From positions 310,001 to 374,000 of the forward strand of contig NZ_JAJAGO010000002.1 of NCBI RefSeq assembly GCF_025165795.1: 64,000 nucleotides of DNA. Direction: 5' to 3'. Every line of letters starts with the position of its first letter. Position 1 is the first letter of the stretch. The position numbers were made by a program, and so were the translations under genes. Positions 28,001-34,719 of this stretch are shown piece by piece. The stretch comes from Streptomyces gossypii. GTDB taxonomy: Bacteria > Actinomycetota > Actinomycetes > Streptomycetales > Streptomycetaceae. Under the pieces are notes generated by a model, which saw only the letters and a program-made list of their open reading frames with translations, searched no databases and was not told the DNA's origin.

Positions 28001-28787
28001 GGAGCTTGCACCCGGCCGCCGGGTGGCCGTCGTCGGCGTCTCCGGCTCCGGCAAGTCCACGCTGGCGCAGGTCCTGCTCCGCTTCCTGGACCCCGAATCC
28101 GGTACGTACACGCTGTCGGGCGGTGTCGATGCGACGGCCGCCGATGCGACGGCCGCCGATGCGACGGCCGCCGATGCGACGGCCGCCGACGCCGACGCCG
28201 TGCGCCGTCTCGTCGGACTCTGCGCCCAGGACGCACACCATTTCGACAGCTCGCTGCGCGAGAACCTGCGCCTCGCCCGGCCCGGCGCCACCGACGCGGA
28301 CCTGCTCGACGTGCTCCGCGCCGCGCGCCTCGACGCCTGGGTGCGCTCCCTCCCCGCCGGGCTGGACACCCTGGTGGGCGAGCACGGGGCGCGGCTCTCA
28401 GGCGGCCAGCGCCAGCGCCTCGCCCTCGCCCGCACGCTGCTGGCCGACTTCCCCGTCCTCGTCCTGGACGAACCCGCCGAGCATCTGGACCTGCCCACGG
28501 CGGACGCGCTGACCGACGATCTGCTCGCGGTGACGGAAGGCCGTACGACGGTGCTGATCACCCACCGGCTGTACGGGCTGGCAGCGGTGGACGAGGTGAT
28601 CGTGCTGGACGGGGGACGGGCGGTCGAGCGCGGGACGTACGCGGCGCTCGCCGCCACCGAGGACGGGCCGTTCCGCCGGATGCTGGACCGCGAGGCGGAG
28701 ACGGACGCCCTGCTGGCGGGCAGTACCGGCGCACCGGGGAGGGGTGGACCCGGCTTTCCTCCCTTTCCGGTGCTTACCAGTGCCTGA
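25092..28787 (+). CDS. cydDC: Fused CydD-CydC ABC exporter
   Basis: 1231 residues from GTG 25092. Two complete ABC half-transporters in one chain. The CydD half (1 to about 575) has six TM helices, Walker A GPSGAGKTTLL near residue 370, ABC signature LSAGQRQRVALARAF and Walker B LLLLDEPTAALDG. After a Pro/Ser linker the CydC half follows, with Walker A GVSGSGKSTLA near 983, LSGGQRQRLALAR and LVLDEPAEHLD. The heterodimer, here a fusion, exports thiols/heme-related substrates needed for cytochrome bd assembly. Oddities are an in-frame ATAAD repeat near residues 1014-1033 and a GATEA repeat near 400. The fusion is known in actinomycetes. Confidence 0.96.
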   Translation: MKPIDPRLLRYARATRGFLLASVALGLAGASLVIAQAMLIAEVVVRAFQDGDGAADLRVPLLLLGGVALGRALVSWLTELAAHRAGAAVKSELRLRLLRRATVLGPDWLGGQRTGELTALATRGVDALDDYFARYLPQLGLAVVVPAAVLARIVWSDWIAALTIALTLPLIPLFMILIGWATQSRMDRQWRLLTRLSGHFLDVVAGLPTLKVFGRAKAQAENIRAITADYRRATLRTLRLAFLSSFALELLATISVALVAVGIGMRLVHGDLDLYTGLVVLVLAPEAYLPLRQVGAQYHAAAEGLAAAEQVFDVLETPLSATGTRPAPDAGRASLILDQVLVRHEGRAHDSLPETSLSVAPGETVALVGPSGAGKTTLLNTVLGFTRPTAGRVLLSSPGPGATEAGATEADSAEVELGEVDLSGWHPQIAWVSQHPHLFAGTLAENVRLARPTATDAEVRAALRQASAADLDPAAVLGEHGAGLSAGQRQRVALARAFLADRPLLLLDEPTAALDGGTEAEIVEAIRSLAAGRTVLLVVHRPALLALADRVVTLPAPDAPPYSALTGAKGTGNMPTHGAPDAESPASSANPAPDQGPPGSSGDTAAARGPLAWLRSVARPLTGRFTLALLLGALAVGSGVGLMSTSGWLISRASEQPPVLYLMVAVTATRAFGIGRAVFRYAERLVSHDAVLRVLADLRVTVYRRLERLAPAGLRRARRGDLLTRLVSDVDALQDYFLRWLLPAATALTVSLAAVAFTAALLPAAGAVLALGLATAGIGVPALSAALSRRTERRLAPARSELATRTVDLLTGTGELTVAGVLAARTAEVRAADTALTGIAARSASRTALGSGLTALVTGLTVSAAGWVGAQAVADGRLAGVWLAVVVLTPLAAFEAVAGLPLAVQYRQRSRRSAERVREVLGTPEPCGTSRGGTEALPAPDPARPPRLALHGVSARYPGSGTLALRGFDLELAPGRRVAVVGVSGSGKSTLAQVLLRFLDPESGTYTLSGGVDATAADATAADATAADATAADADAVRRLVGLCAQDAHHFDSSLRENLRLARPGATDADLLDVLRAARLDAWVRSLPAGLDTLVGEHGARLSGGQRQRLALARTLLADFPVLVLDEPAEHLDLPTADALTDDLLAVTEGRTTVLITHRLYGLAAVDEVIVLDGGRAVERGTYAALAATEDGPFRRMLDREAETDALLAGSTGAPGRGGPGFPPFPVLTSA
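28131..28190 (+). repeat. Four tandem 15-bp units inside cydDC
   Basis: GCGACGGCCGCCGAT repeats four times without a break (last base differs in the fourth copy), coding for ATAAD four times in the CydC nucleotide-binding domain before the Q-loop. The period keeps the frame, so the copy number can vary by slippage without destroying the gene. Confidence 0.95.
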
Positions 28788-28849
28788 CGAGACCCTGGGG
28801 CCGCGCCGTACCGGGCGTCGCGGCTGCCACGAACCTGCGCGGTGCAGCA

Positions 28850-29017
28850 CTAAGGGCTGTCCCGTGATCCCTGGCGGGCGCACGACGACAGCTACGGCAC
28901 CTCGCTGCGTTGCCGGAACGCCCGGATACACCCAGTATGAGGACGCCCCTCCGCCTTGCGAAGCACCGCATCTGACGCCGCGCGCTGATCCACCAGGGAT
29001 CACGGGACAGCCCTTAG
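28850..29017. repeat. MITE-like palindromic element, copy A (168 bp)
   Basis: The outer 25 bases at each end are perfect inverted repeats (28850-28874 and 28993-29017), beginning CTAAGGGCTGTCCCGTGATC and ending in the reverse complement. The ends can be read as TA flanks around AGGGCTGTCCC, typical of TA-target elements. The interior holds CTCGCTGCGTTG (28901-28912) and CCCTCCGCCTTGCGA, shared with the 51648 element. No coding capacity. It fills most of the space between cydDC and the histidine kinase, ending 9 bases before the kinase start. Confidence 0.8.
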
Positions 29018-29026
29018 GCTCGCTGT

Positions 29027-30691
29027 ATGCCCGCGCCCCACGACCGGCTGGGCCGGCCCGGACCGCCCGTCCACCGGGCCGCCGCGGCGGCCGTCCTCGC
29101 CACCAGCGGCCTGGAGTCCCTCCCCCACGACCACGCCGCCCGCCTCCCTCAGCTCCTGGAGGCGATGAGCGACCTCGGTACCGGCTCCGAGCTCCACAGC
29201 ACCCTGGAGCGCATCGTGCACACGGCCGCCCGTGTCGCCGACTGCCGCTACGCCGCCGTCGGCGTACTCGCCCGCGGCAGGGAGGGCCTGGAGCATTTCG
29301 TCACCCACGGTCTGACCTTTGAGGAGCGCACCGCCGTGTGCCGCGATCCCGATCTGCGGCACGGGCTGCTCGGGTCCGGGCGGCGCACCTTCCTCGGCTT
29401 CCCGGTGAAGGTCGACGGGCGCCATGCCGGTGATCTCTACCTCACCGACAAGCACGGCGGGGGAGACTTCACGGCGGACGACGCGCTGCTGGTCAAGCTG
29501 CTGGCCACCGAGGCGGGCATCGCCGTCCGCAACGCCCGGCTCAACGAGGCGGCGCGCCGCCGGGAACGCTGGATCGAGGGCAGTGCCGCCGTCACGACCT
29601 CGCTGCTCTCGGGGTCCGATCACGCGGCGCACGACGCGCTCACCGTCGTCGCCGAGCAGGCACGCAGGCTCGCGGACGCCGCGGCCGGGATCGTGCTGCT
29701 GCCCACCGACGAGGGGGGTCTGGAGATCGTCGCCGCCTCCGCCGAGGACGCGCAGGAGCTGATCGGCACCGTGATGCGTCCGGGCAGCGAGACGGTGGGG
29801 CGGCTGCTCGCGGGGGAGCCGGTGTTCGTGGACGATCCGGCCCGTGACCCGCGTATGCCCACGCCCGTCGCGGAGCGGTTCGGGCCGAGCATGATGCTTC
29901 CGCTGCAGAGCGGCGGCCGGATCATCGGGACGCTGGCGGTGCCCCGCGCGGCTGGGGCGGAACCGTTCACCGGGGAGGAGAAGACCCTCGCCGCCCAGTT
30001 CGCCGCCCAGGCCGCGCTGGCCCTCGTCCTCGCCGACGCGCAACGCGACCGGGAGCGGCTCGCGGTCTACGAGGACCGTGACCGGATCGCGCGGGATCTG
30101 CACGATCTGGTGATTCAGCGGCTTTTCTCGGCGGGCATGACCCTGCAGGCCACCCGGCGCCGGGCGACCGAACCGGCGGTTGCCCAGGGGATCGAGGAGG
30201 TGACCGGCCAACTGGACGCGACGATCTCCGAAATCCGTACCGCGATCTTCGCCCTCCAGCAGGATCCGGGCCAAGCCCCGGCGGGGTTGCGTACCCGGGT
30301 GCTGCGGGAGGCCGGGCTGGCGGCCGAGCCGCTGGGCTTCCAGCCCTCGGTTCACTTCGCCGGTCCGGTGGATTCGCAGGTCGGCGAAGCGACGGCGAAA
30401 GCCCTGGTGGCGGCGGTGCGGGAAGCACTTTCGAACGCCTCCCGGCACGCGGCGGCGAGCCGGGTCGAGGTGACGGTGGACGCGGGCGTGGCGCTGCCCG
30501 ATGGCTCACCGGGCGTACGGCTGACGGTCGCCGACGACGGGGTGGGCATCCCGCCGGAGGGACGCCGCAGCGGTCTGGACAACCTCGCGCGCCGTGCGGA
30601 GAGCCTCGGCGGCACGGCAACCTGGTCGCCCGGCCTCGGCCGCGAGGGTGAGCGGACCGGCACCACGCTGACCTGGCAGGCCCGGCGCTGA
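29027..30691 (+). CDS. GAF-domain sensor histidine kinase (DevS/DosS-like)
   Basis: 554 residues. Two GAF domains (about 45-180 and 190-335; FGFPVKVDGR-type and LAGEPVFVDDPARDPRMPT segments) precede a HisKA_3 dimerisation helix with phospho-acceptor His359 in RIARDLHDLVIQRLFSAGM. A HATPase domain follows (EALSNASRHAAASRVEV N-box, VADDGVGIPPEGRRSGLDNL). The order matches the DevS/DosS redox/gas sensors, whose first GAF binds heme; the heme His cannot be confirmed here. No response regulator is adjacent. Its position after the cyd operon suggests oxygen or redox sensing. The upstream DNA is an inserted palindromic element. Confidence 0.9.
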   Translation: MPAPHDRLGRPGPPVHRAAAAAVLATSGLESLPHDHAARLPQLLEAMSDLGTGSELHSTLERIVHTAARVADCRYAAVGVLARGREGLEHFVTHGLTFEERTAVCRDPDLRHGLLGSGRRTFLGFPVKVDGRHAGDLYLTDKHGGGDFTADDALLVKLLATEAGIAVRNARLNEAARRRERWIEGSAAVTTSLLSGSDHAAHDALTVVAEQARRLADAAAGIVLLPTDEGGLEIVAASAEDAQELIGTVMRPGSETVGRLLAGEPVFVDDPARDPRMPTPVAERFGPSMMLPLQSGGRIIGTLAVPRAAGAEPFTGEEKTLAAQFAAQAALALVLADAQRDRERLAVYEDRDRIARDLHDLVIQRLFSAGMTLQATRRRATEPAVAQGIEEVTGQLDATISEIRTAIFALQQDPGQAPAGLRTRVLREAGLAAEPLGFQPSVHFAGPVDSQVGEATAKALVAAVREALSNASRHAAASRVEVTVDAGVALPDGSPGVRLTVADDGVGIPPEGRRSGLDNLARRAESLGGTATWSPGLGREGERTGTTLTWQARR

Positions 30692-30726
30692 ATACGCGGC
30701 CCCTCAGCCCCTCAGCCCCGGTCAGT

Positions 30727-31599
30727 TCAGCTCCGGCCCGTTAGCAGCCCTTCGATAACCGCCGCGACGCCGTCCTCCCGGTTGGAGCCGGTGTGGCGGT
30801 CCGTGGCCGCCAGCACCTCCGGGTGGGCGTTGGCCATGGCGTACGAGGTGCCGGCCCAGGCCAGCATCTCCAGGTCGTTCGGCATGTCGCCGAAGGCGAT
30901 GACCTCGTGGGGGGCGATGCCGCGCTCCGCGCAGCACTGGGCGAGGGTGCTTGCCTTGCTCACGCCCAGGCCGCTGATCTCCAGCAGCGCGGTCGGGCTG
31001 GAGCGGGTGAACTGGGCGTGTTCCGCCGCGCCCGCTCGCGCCAGTGCCAGGAACTCGTCCGGGTCCTGCGTGGGGTGGTGCGCCAGCAGCTTCAGCACCG
31101 GCTGGTCGGCGAAGGGCTTGCCCTCCCCGTCGGTGACCGCCTCGGAGAGGAGCTTTTCCGCCGGTGCGGTCAGTGCGGCCGGGTCGAGGTAGAACGGCGG
31201 GTACGCGGGCTCGTAGTGGATGCCCTGGGAGCGTTCCACCGCGAAGCTCACTCCCGGCGCCACCCGGCGCAGCGTCTCCACGACGGCCATCGCGTCGGTC
31301 CGTTCCAGCGGCCGCACCTTCACGATCCGCCCGCCACGGTGCAGGTCCACGACGGCGGCGCCGTTCGCGCAGATCGCCAGTCCGTGGCCGTGCACGTGGT
31401 CGCTGACGACGCCCATCCAGCGGGCGGGGCGTCCCGTCACGAAGAAGACCTCGATCCCGGCCTTCTCGGCGGCGGCGAGCGCCTCGACGGTACGGGCGGA
31501 GACGGACTTGTCGTCCTGCAGCAGGGTGCCGTCCAGGTCGGTCGCGATCAGCCGGGGCAACGGGAGAGGGGCGGCTTCGGGGCGCGCGGAAGGGGACAT
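30727..31599 (-). CDS. HAD-superfamily Cof-type phosphatase
   Basis: 290 residues from ATG 31599. HAD motif I is IATDLDGTLLQDD, with FFVTGRPARWMG as motif II. The C2B-type cap and GVSKASTLAQCCAERG (motif III Lys) are followed by motif IV VIAFGDMPNDLEMLAWAGTS. This is the Cof/YidA layout, acting on sugar or cofactor phosphates. It converges on the kinase gene and is the last core-type gene before the biosynthetic cluster. Confidence 0.92.
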   Translation of the reverse strand: MSPSARPEAAPLPLPRLIATDLDGTLLQDDKSVSARTVEALAAAEKAGIEVFFVTGRPARWMGVVSDHVHGHGLAICANGAAVVDLHRGGRIVKVRPLERTDAMAVVETLRRVAPGVSFAVERSQGIHYEPAYPPFYLDPAALTAPAEKLLSEAVTDGEGKPFADQPVLKLLAHHPTQDPDEFLALARAGAAEHAQFTRSSPTALLEISGLGVSKASTLAQCCAERGIAPHEVIAFGDMPNDLEMLAWAGTSYAMANAHPEVLAATDRHTGSNREDGVAAVIEGLLTGRS

Positions 31600-31704
31600 C
31601 ACGCCCCCATCCTTCCGTACACCCCCGCACAAGCGTGCACTGGGGCGCGCGCATGAGCTGATGCACGCGCGCCCCGGTACGGACCGGATCCGGCGCTCAG
31701 CCGC

Positions 31705-32199
31705 TCAGGTCTCCGCGTGCGGTGCGGTGCGGCGCAGGGCGGTGCGGCGGCGAGCGCGGGCGATCATCCGCAGGCCCCGGGATCTGCCCAGCGGGCGCAG
31801 CGGTGTCAGCAGGGAGGTGAGCCGGGTCTGCCGCAGACCGCCGAGCACGGCGAAGCGTGTGCCGCTCCCCTCCGCCACGGCCGCCATCCCGCCGACCACG
31901 TACTTGCTCTGCATCAGGCACCATCCCGGCTGCAGCAGCACCTCGAACCGCGCCCGGTGCCGGAAGAGGCTGTACGCCCAGACCTGTTTGCGCTCCTCGG
32001 GCCCGGGCGGCACGTGAAAGGCACTCAGCGTCGGTACCAGGTGCGGGAGTTCGCCCTCCAGGTCGCTTGCCATCGACCACACGTCGGCGAGAGGGGCGTC
32101 GATGTACTCGTCCGCGTACATCACAGAGTTGAGCCCCGCGGCCATCACCCGCAGCCGCAGGACGGGATCGAGATCGGCCGTAGGCCAGTCGGTGGTCAT
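31705..32199 (-). CDS. SRPBCC-fold protein 1 (cluster-associated)
   Basis: 164 residues from ATG 32199, overlapping the sigma-factor stop by ATGA, hence translationally coupled. Blocks DWPTADLD, DVWSMASDLEGELPHLVPTL, RFEVLLQPGWCLMQ and GMAAVAEGSGTRFA fit a START/SRPBCC (polyketide cyclase-like) ligand-binding fold. The C-terminus is an Arg-rich extension. It is clearly paralogous to the protein at 34011-34514, which also lies next to a sigma gene. Such folds bind hydrophobic small molecules; here it could be a pathway enzyme or a ligand-sensing partner of the sigma factor. That role is inference. Confidence 0.75.
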   Translation of the reverse strand: MTTDWPTADLDPVLRLRVMAAGLNSVMYADEYIDAPLADVWSMASDLEGELPHLVPTLSAFHVPPGPEERKQVWAYSLFRHRARFEVLLQPGWCLMQSKYVVGGMAAVAEGSGTRFAVLGGLRQTRLTSLLTPLRPLGRSRGLRMIARARRRTALRRTAPHAET

Positions 32200-32765
32200 C
32201 GGGTCCATGCCTTCCGGAAACTGTTGCGGGCCCGGTGCAGCCGGGACTTCACGGTGCCGCACGATATGTTGAGGACCTCGCTCGCTGATCGCTCGTCGAG
32301 GCCCTCCAGTTCACGCAGCACCAGGACCGCGCGGTGTTCGGACGACATCCGGCGCAGCACATCGTGCACGTCCGCGGCGAGCTCCGTGCCCTGCCATCCT
32401 GCGACGTCGTCGAACTCGCTCACGGGGGTCTCCCGCTGGGCGCGCCTGGCGACCCGTACGGCTTCGCGCACGGTGATGACGCGCACCCAGCCGTACAGGG
32501 CCGTGGGGTCCTTGAGTCTGGGCAGGCCCTGGAAGACCGCGATGAGCGACTCCTGCACCGCGTCCGGGCCGTGCGTCAGGGCGATCGGACGGCACAGTCG
32601 GGTGACGTAGGGCGTCAGCAGGTTCAGCAGGTCGTTGAGGGCCAGGGCGTCGCCGGACTGTGCGGCCTCCACGAGTCTGGCCGCGGCGGTCCACCGGTCC
32701 GCGTCCTCCGGCGGTTTCCGGGAACCGGACTGGTGCCGAAGGGTGTCCATGCCGGTTGTGTTCAT
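32196..32765 (-). CDS. ECF-type RNA polymerase sigma factor 1
   Basis: 189 residues from ATG 32765, with GAGGAG upstream. Region 2 runs through LNLLTPYVTRLCRPIALTHG, DAVQESLIAVFQGLPRLKDP and ALYGWVRVITVREAVRVARR. Region 4 reads MSSEHRAVLVLRELEGLDER then SASEVLNISCGTVKSRLHRA. Regions 1 and 3 are missing, as in ECF sigmas, and no anti-sigma gene is adjacent. It is about half identical, by eye, to sigma factor 2 at 33507. It is preceded by GGGGAGTG-N17-CTCTG, a version of the promoter shared across the cluster, so it probably belongs to the regulon it or its twin controls. Confidence 0.9.
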   Translation of the reverse strand: MNTTGMDTLRHQSGSRKPPEDADRWTAAARLVEAAQSGDALALNDLLNLLTPYVTRLCRPIALTHGPDAVQESLIAVFQGLPRLKDPTALYGWVRVITVREAVRVARRAQRETPVSEFDDVAGWQGTELAADVHDVLRRMSSEHRAVLVLRELEGLDERSASEVLNISCGTVKSRLHRARNSFRKAWTR

Positions 32766-32848
32766 CTGCCACTCTCCTCACGTCCCTGGTGCGGGGCCTC
32801 GTTCCACAGGCACCGTGCGGGGGTTCCCTGTGTGGAGCTTCTTAAGGA

Positions 32849-32878
32849 CAGAGGGCCTGGTGGCGCCGGGCACTCCCC
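32849..32878 (-). promoter_or_regulatory. Cluster promoter 1: GGGGAGTG-N17-CTCTG (sigma 1)
   Basis: On the minus strand GGGGAGTG (32878-32871) and CTCTG (32853-32849) are 17 bases apart, about 80 bases before the sigma 1 start. Same box pair and spacing as at 33000, 34640 and 42050. Confidence 0.55.
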
Positions 32879-32997
32879 GGAGCGGCAACGTGGCGCAAAT
32901 CGCTCTGGCGCTGACCGCGGGTGACGAACGCCGCCGACCTGCATGTGACGAGGGGCTGCCTGTGTGTGACAAGAAAATTGGACAACTTTCGGAAGCG

Positions 32998-33027
32998 GGG
33001 GAGTGTTACGGGCTCGGGCCGACTCTT
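32998..33027 (+). promoter_or_regulatory. Cluster promoter 2: GGGGAGTG-N17-CTCTT (toward sigma 2)
   Basis: GGGGAGTG (32998-33005) and CTCTT (33023-33027) are 17 bases apart, preceded by TTTCGGA like the other copies (TCTCGGA). It faces sigma 2 but lies 480 bases upstream. A start here would make an almost leaderless 19-codon frame at ATG 33033, or a long leader for sigma 2. Confidence 0.5.
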
Positions 33028-33169
33028 CCCTCATGTCGACGATGCCTGTCGCAGCGGTCCGGGCCACGGGCCGCTGCGACGCCCGCCCCTGACGCCCCGA
33101 CTGGTTCCGCGGCCCGTTACGCAGAGTGTCACAGAGAAGGAGCTCCATCCCGCCTCAGCCCGACGCGCA

Positions 33170-33480
33170 CCCCTCGGAAAATTAACGACAGCAAATGCCG
33201 TGAAGTTCACTTTGTAATTACTTTGTCCCGACTCCTGAGAACCATCAGATTACTTGATGACCTTCGCCACCCCTGGTGTTACGGTGACCTACGGGTTCCA
33301 ACGAAACTTGAATTCGTGCTCGACGGGGGGGTACGCGCACTCCACTGGTTCTTCTTACGAATTGGTTACTCGCGAGTCGACTATTGGATTGCGCTTGGCC
33401 GGGCGAAGTTCATGCCATGTGCGCTTTGTTTCTGCGACACCTTTGGCTTGACGACCGCCCGCCGTTTCCTCGTCCACACA
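33170..33480. other. AT-rich intergenic stretch between the two sigma genes
   Basis: Hand count over 33181-33420 gives 122 G/C of 240, about 51 percent, far below the surrounding coding DNA. It contains AATTAACG, TTTGTAATTACTTTG and several ACGAAA/TTGGTTAC tracts but no gene I can support. Streptomyces DNA this poor in G+C is often regulatory or recently acquired. CCACACAGGG occurs just upstream of sigma 2 (33474-33483) and, on the minus strand, upstream of sigma 1 (32835-32826), a duplicated promoter-proximal motif. Confidence 0.6.
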
Positions 33481-33506
33481 GGGCAACGTGACGAGGGGGC
33501 GCAGTG

Positions 33507-34034
33507 ATGGGTACTGAGGCCGGGAGAGCAGTAGTCCGCGATCCGGACGTGCTGGCTCGGTTAGTAGAGGGCGCCCAGCGTGGCGACGCGCTGGCCATGG
33601 ACGAACTGCTCGGGATCCTCCTGCCTTACGTCGGCCGCATCTGCGGACCAGTGGCGCAGCAGGACGGGGCGGACGCGGCGCAGGAAGCGCTCATCGCCGT
33701 CTTCCGCAACATCCGCCAGCTCAAGACGCCCGCGGCACTCTTCGGATGGGCACGCGCGATCGCCGTCCGCGAGGCCGTGAAGATCGCCAAACAGCGTCAG
33801 AAACTCGTGCCCGCCGAGTGGGAGGACCTGCCGACCCCCGATGATCTGCAGCTCGCGTCGGACATCGCCGACGTCATGCGAAGACTCGCGCCCGAACATC
33901 GGGCCGTACTCACCCTGAGACATGTCGACGGCCTCAACGAGCAGGAGGTCGCCGAAGTGCTGGCGCTTCCCGTCGGCACCGTCAGATCCCGGCTGTTCCG
34001 AGCCAGGCGGTCATTCCGCAATGTCTGGGAATGA
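33507..34034 (+). CDS. ECF-type RNA polymerase sigma factor 2 with a TTA codon
   Basis: 175 residues from ATG 33507 (an overlapping GTG at 33504 is possible; GAGGGGG precedes both). Region 2: LLPYVGRICGPVAQQDGADA, then AQEALIAVFRNIRQLKTPAA and LFGWARAIAVREAVKIA. Region 4: LAPEHRAVLTLRHVDGLNEQ then EVAEVLALPVGTVRSRLFRA. Codon 19 (33561-33563) is TTA, the only one noticed in the cluster; in Streptomyces TTA is read by the bldA tRNA and marks development-linked regulators. The 3' end overlaps the convergent SRPBCC gene 2 by 24 bases. Likely the cluster-situated activator together with sigma 1. Confidence 0.9.
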   Translation: MGTEAGRAVVRDPDVLARLVEGAQRGDALAMDELLGILLPYVGRICGPVAQQDGADAAQEALIAVFRNIRQLKTPAALFGWARAIAVREAVKIAKQRQKLVPAEWEDLPTPDDLQLASDIADVMRRLAPEHRAVLTLRHVDGLNEQEVAEVLALPVGTVRSRLFRARRSFRNVWE

Positions 34035-34514
34035 ACGGGCCGCCACCCGCTGCTGCAAGCGGTCGAAGAGCTTGCCGAACCGGTGCTCCGCCCGGAGCCG
34101 CCGCACCCTGTCGACGACCTGGCCGCCGGGAAACCGCGCACTGCTGTAGAAGGCGAACCTGCTGCCCTCCCCCTCGGGCACGGCCGCCATACCGCTGGTC
34201 AGAACTCTGCCCTGCATCAGGCACCAGCCGGGACGCAGCACCACCTCGAAGCGCTCGCGATGCCCGATCACGCTGACGGCACGCCCCGAGTGCCGGTCGC
34301 CGCCGGACTCGAGGATCGTGAACGACCGCAGACCGGAGACGATATGGGGCAGTTCGCGCTCGAGGTCGGACGCCACGCTCCACAACTGCCGGACCGGCAC
34401 GTCGAAGTGCCGCTCGGCGTAACTCGGGTATTTCGCCGCGCCCGCTATCACCTGCAGTTGCCGCAACGTGTCGAGGTCCGCCGTGGGCCAGTCCTCGTCC
34501 ACCACACCGGTCAT
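34011..34514 (-). CDS. SRPBCC-fold protein 2 (cluster-associated)
   Basis: 167 residues from ATG 34514. Shares DWPTADLD, LWSVASDLERELPHIVSGLR, RFEVVLRPGWCLMQG and GMAAVPEGEGSRFAFYSSAR with the protein at 31705. Each copy adjoins an ECF sigma gene, but the geometry differs: operon for copy 1, tail-to-tail here. A tail-to-tail overlap with sigma 2 means mutual antisense transcription. The ligand is unknown. A weak match to the cluster promoter (GGCGAGTG-N17-CTGCA, 34604-34575, minus strand) lies upstream. Confidence 0.75.
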   Translation of the reverse strand: MTGVVDEDWPTADLDTLRQLQVIAGAAKYPSYAERHFDVPVRQLWSVASDLERELPHIVSGLRSFTILESGGDRHSGRAVSVIGHRERFEVVLRPGWCLMQGRVLTSGMAAVPEGEGSRFAFYSSARFPGGQVVDRVRRLRAEHRFGKLFDRLQQRVAARSFPDIAE

Positions 34515-34637
34515 GAGCCACCGATTCCTCTGTGTCGGATGCGCGGGAGCGTCGCGTATACCGCTCCATAGCCATGCAGATGAATACCGATCCGGACACT
34601 CGCCGAAACAAGCGCACCAAGAGAATCTCGGATACGC

Positions 34638-34668
34638 GGGGAGTGCATCACCGCCGCACGGCCTCTTA
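34638..34668 (+). promoter_or_regulatory. Cluster promoter 3: GGGGAGTG-N17-CTCTTA (ligase 1 operon)
   Basis: TCTCGGAT (34626-34633), GGGGAGTG (34638-34645) and CTCTTACG (34663-34670) line up with 42039-42080, where the same order and the same 17-base spacing occur. A start near 34675 gives a 45-base leader to the ATG at 34720. Confidence 0.65.
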
Positions 34669-34719
34669 CGTCTTGTAGGAGCAGGATATACGCATGCATC
34701 GGACCAGGGGAGCAACGGC

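Noticed and set aside
28131..28190. CRISPR-like repeat array
   Set aside because: Units are contiguous 15-mers without spacers, lie in frame inside cydDC, and no cas genes exist in the window.
32635..33507. 290-codon plus-strand frame spanning the sigma 1/sigma 2 gap
   Set aside because: It overlaps the start of sigma 1 on the other strand, crosses the AT-rich island and has no family features; best explained as chance.
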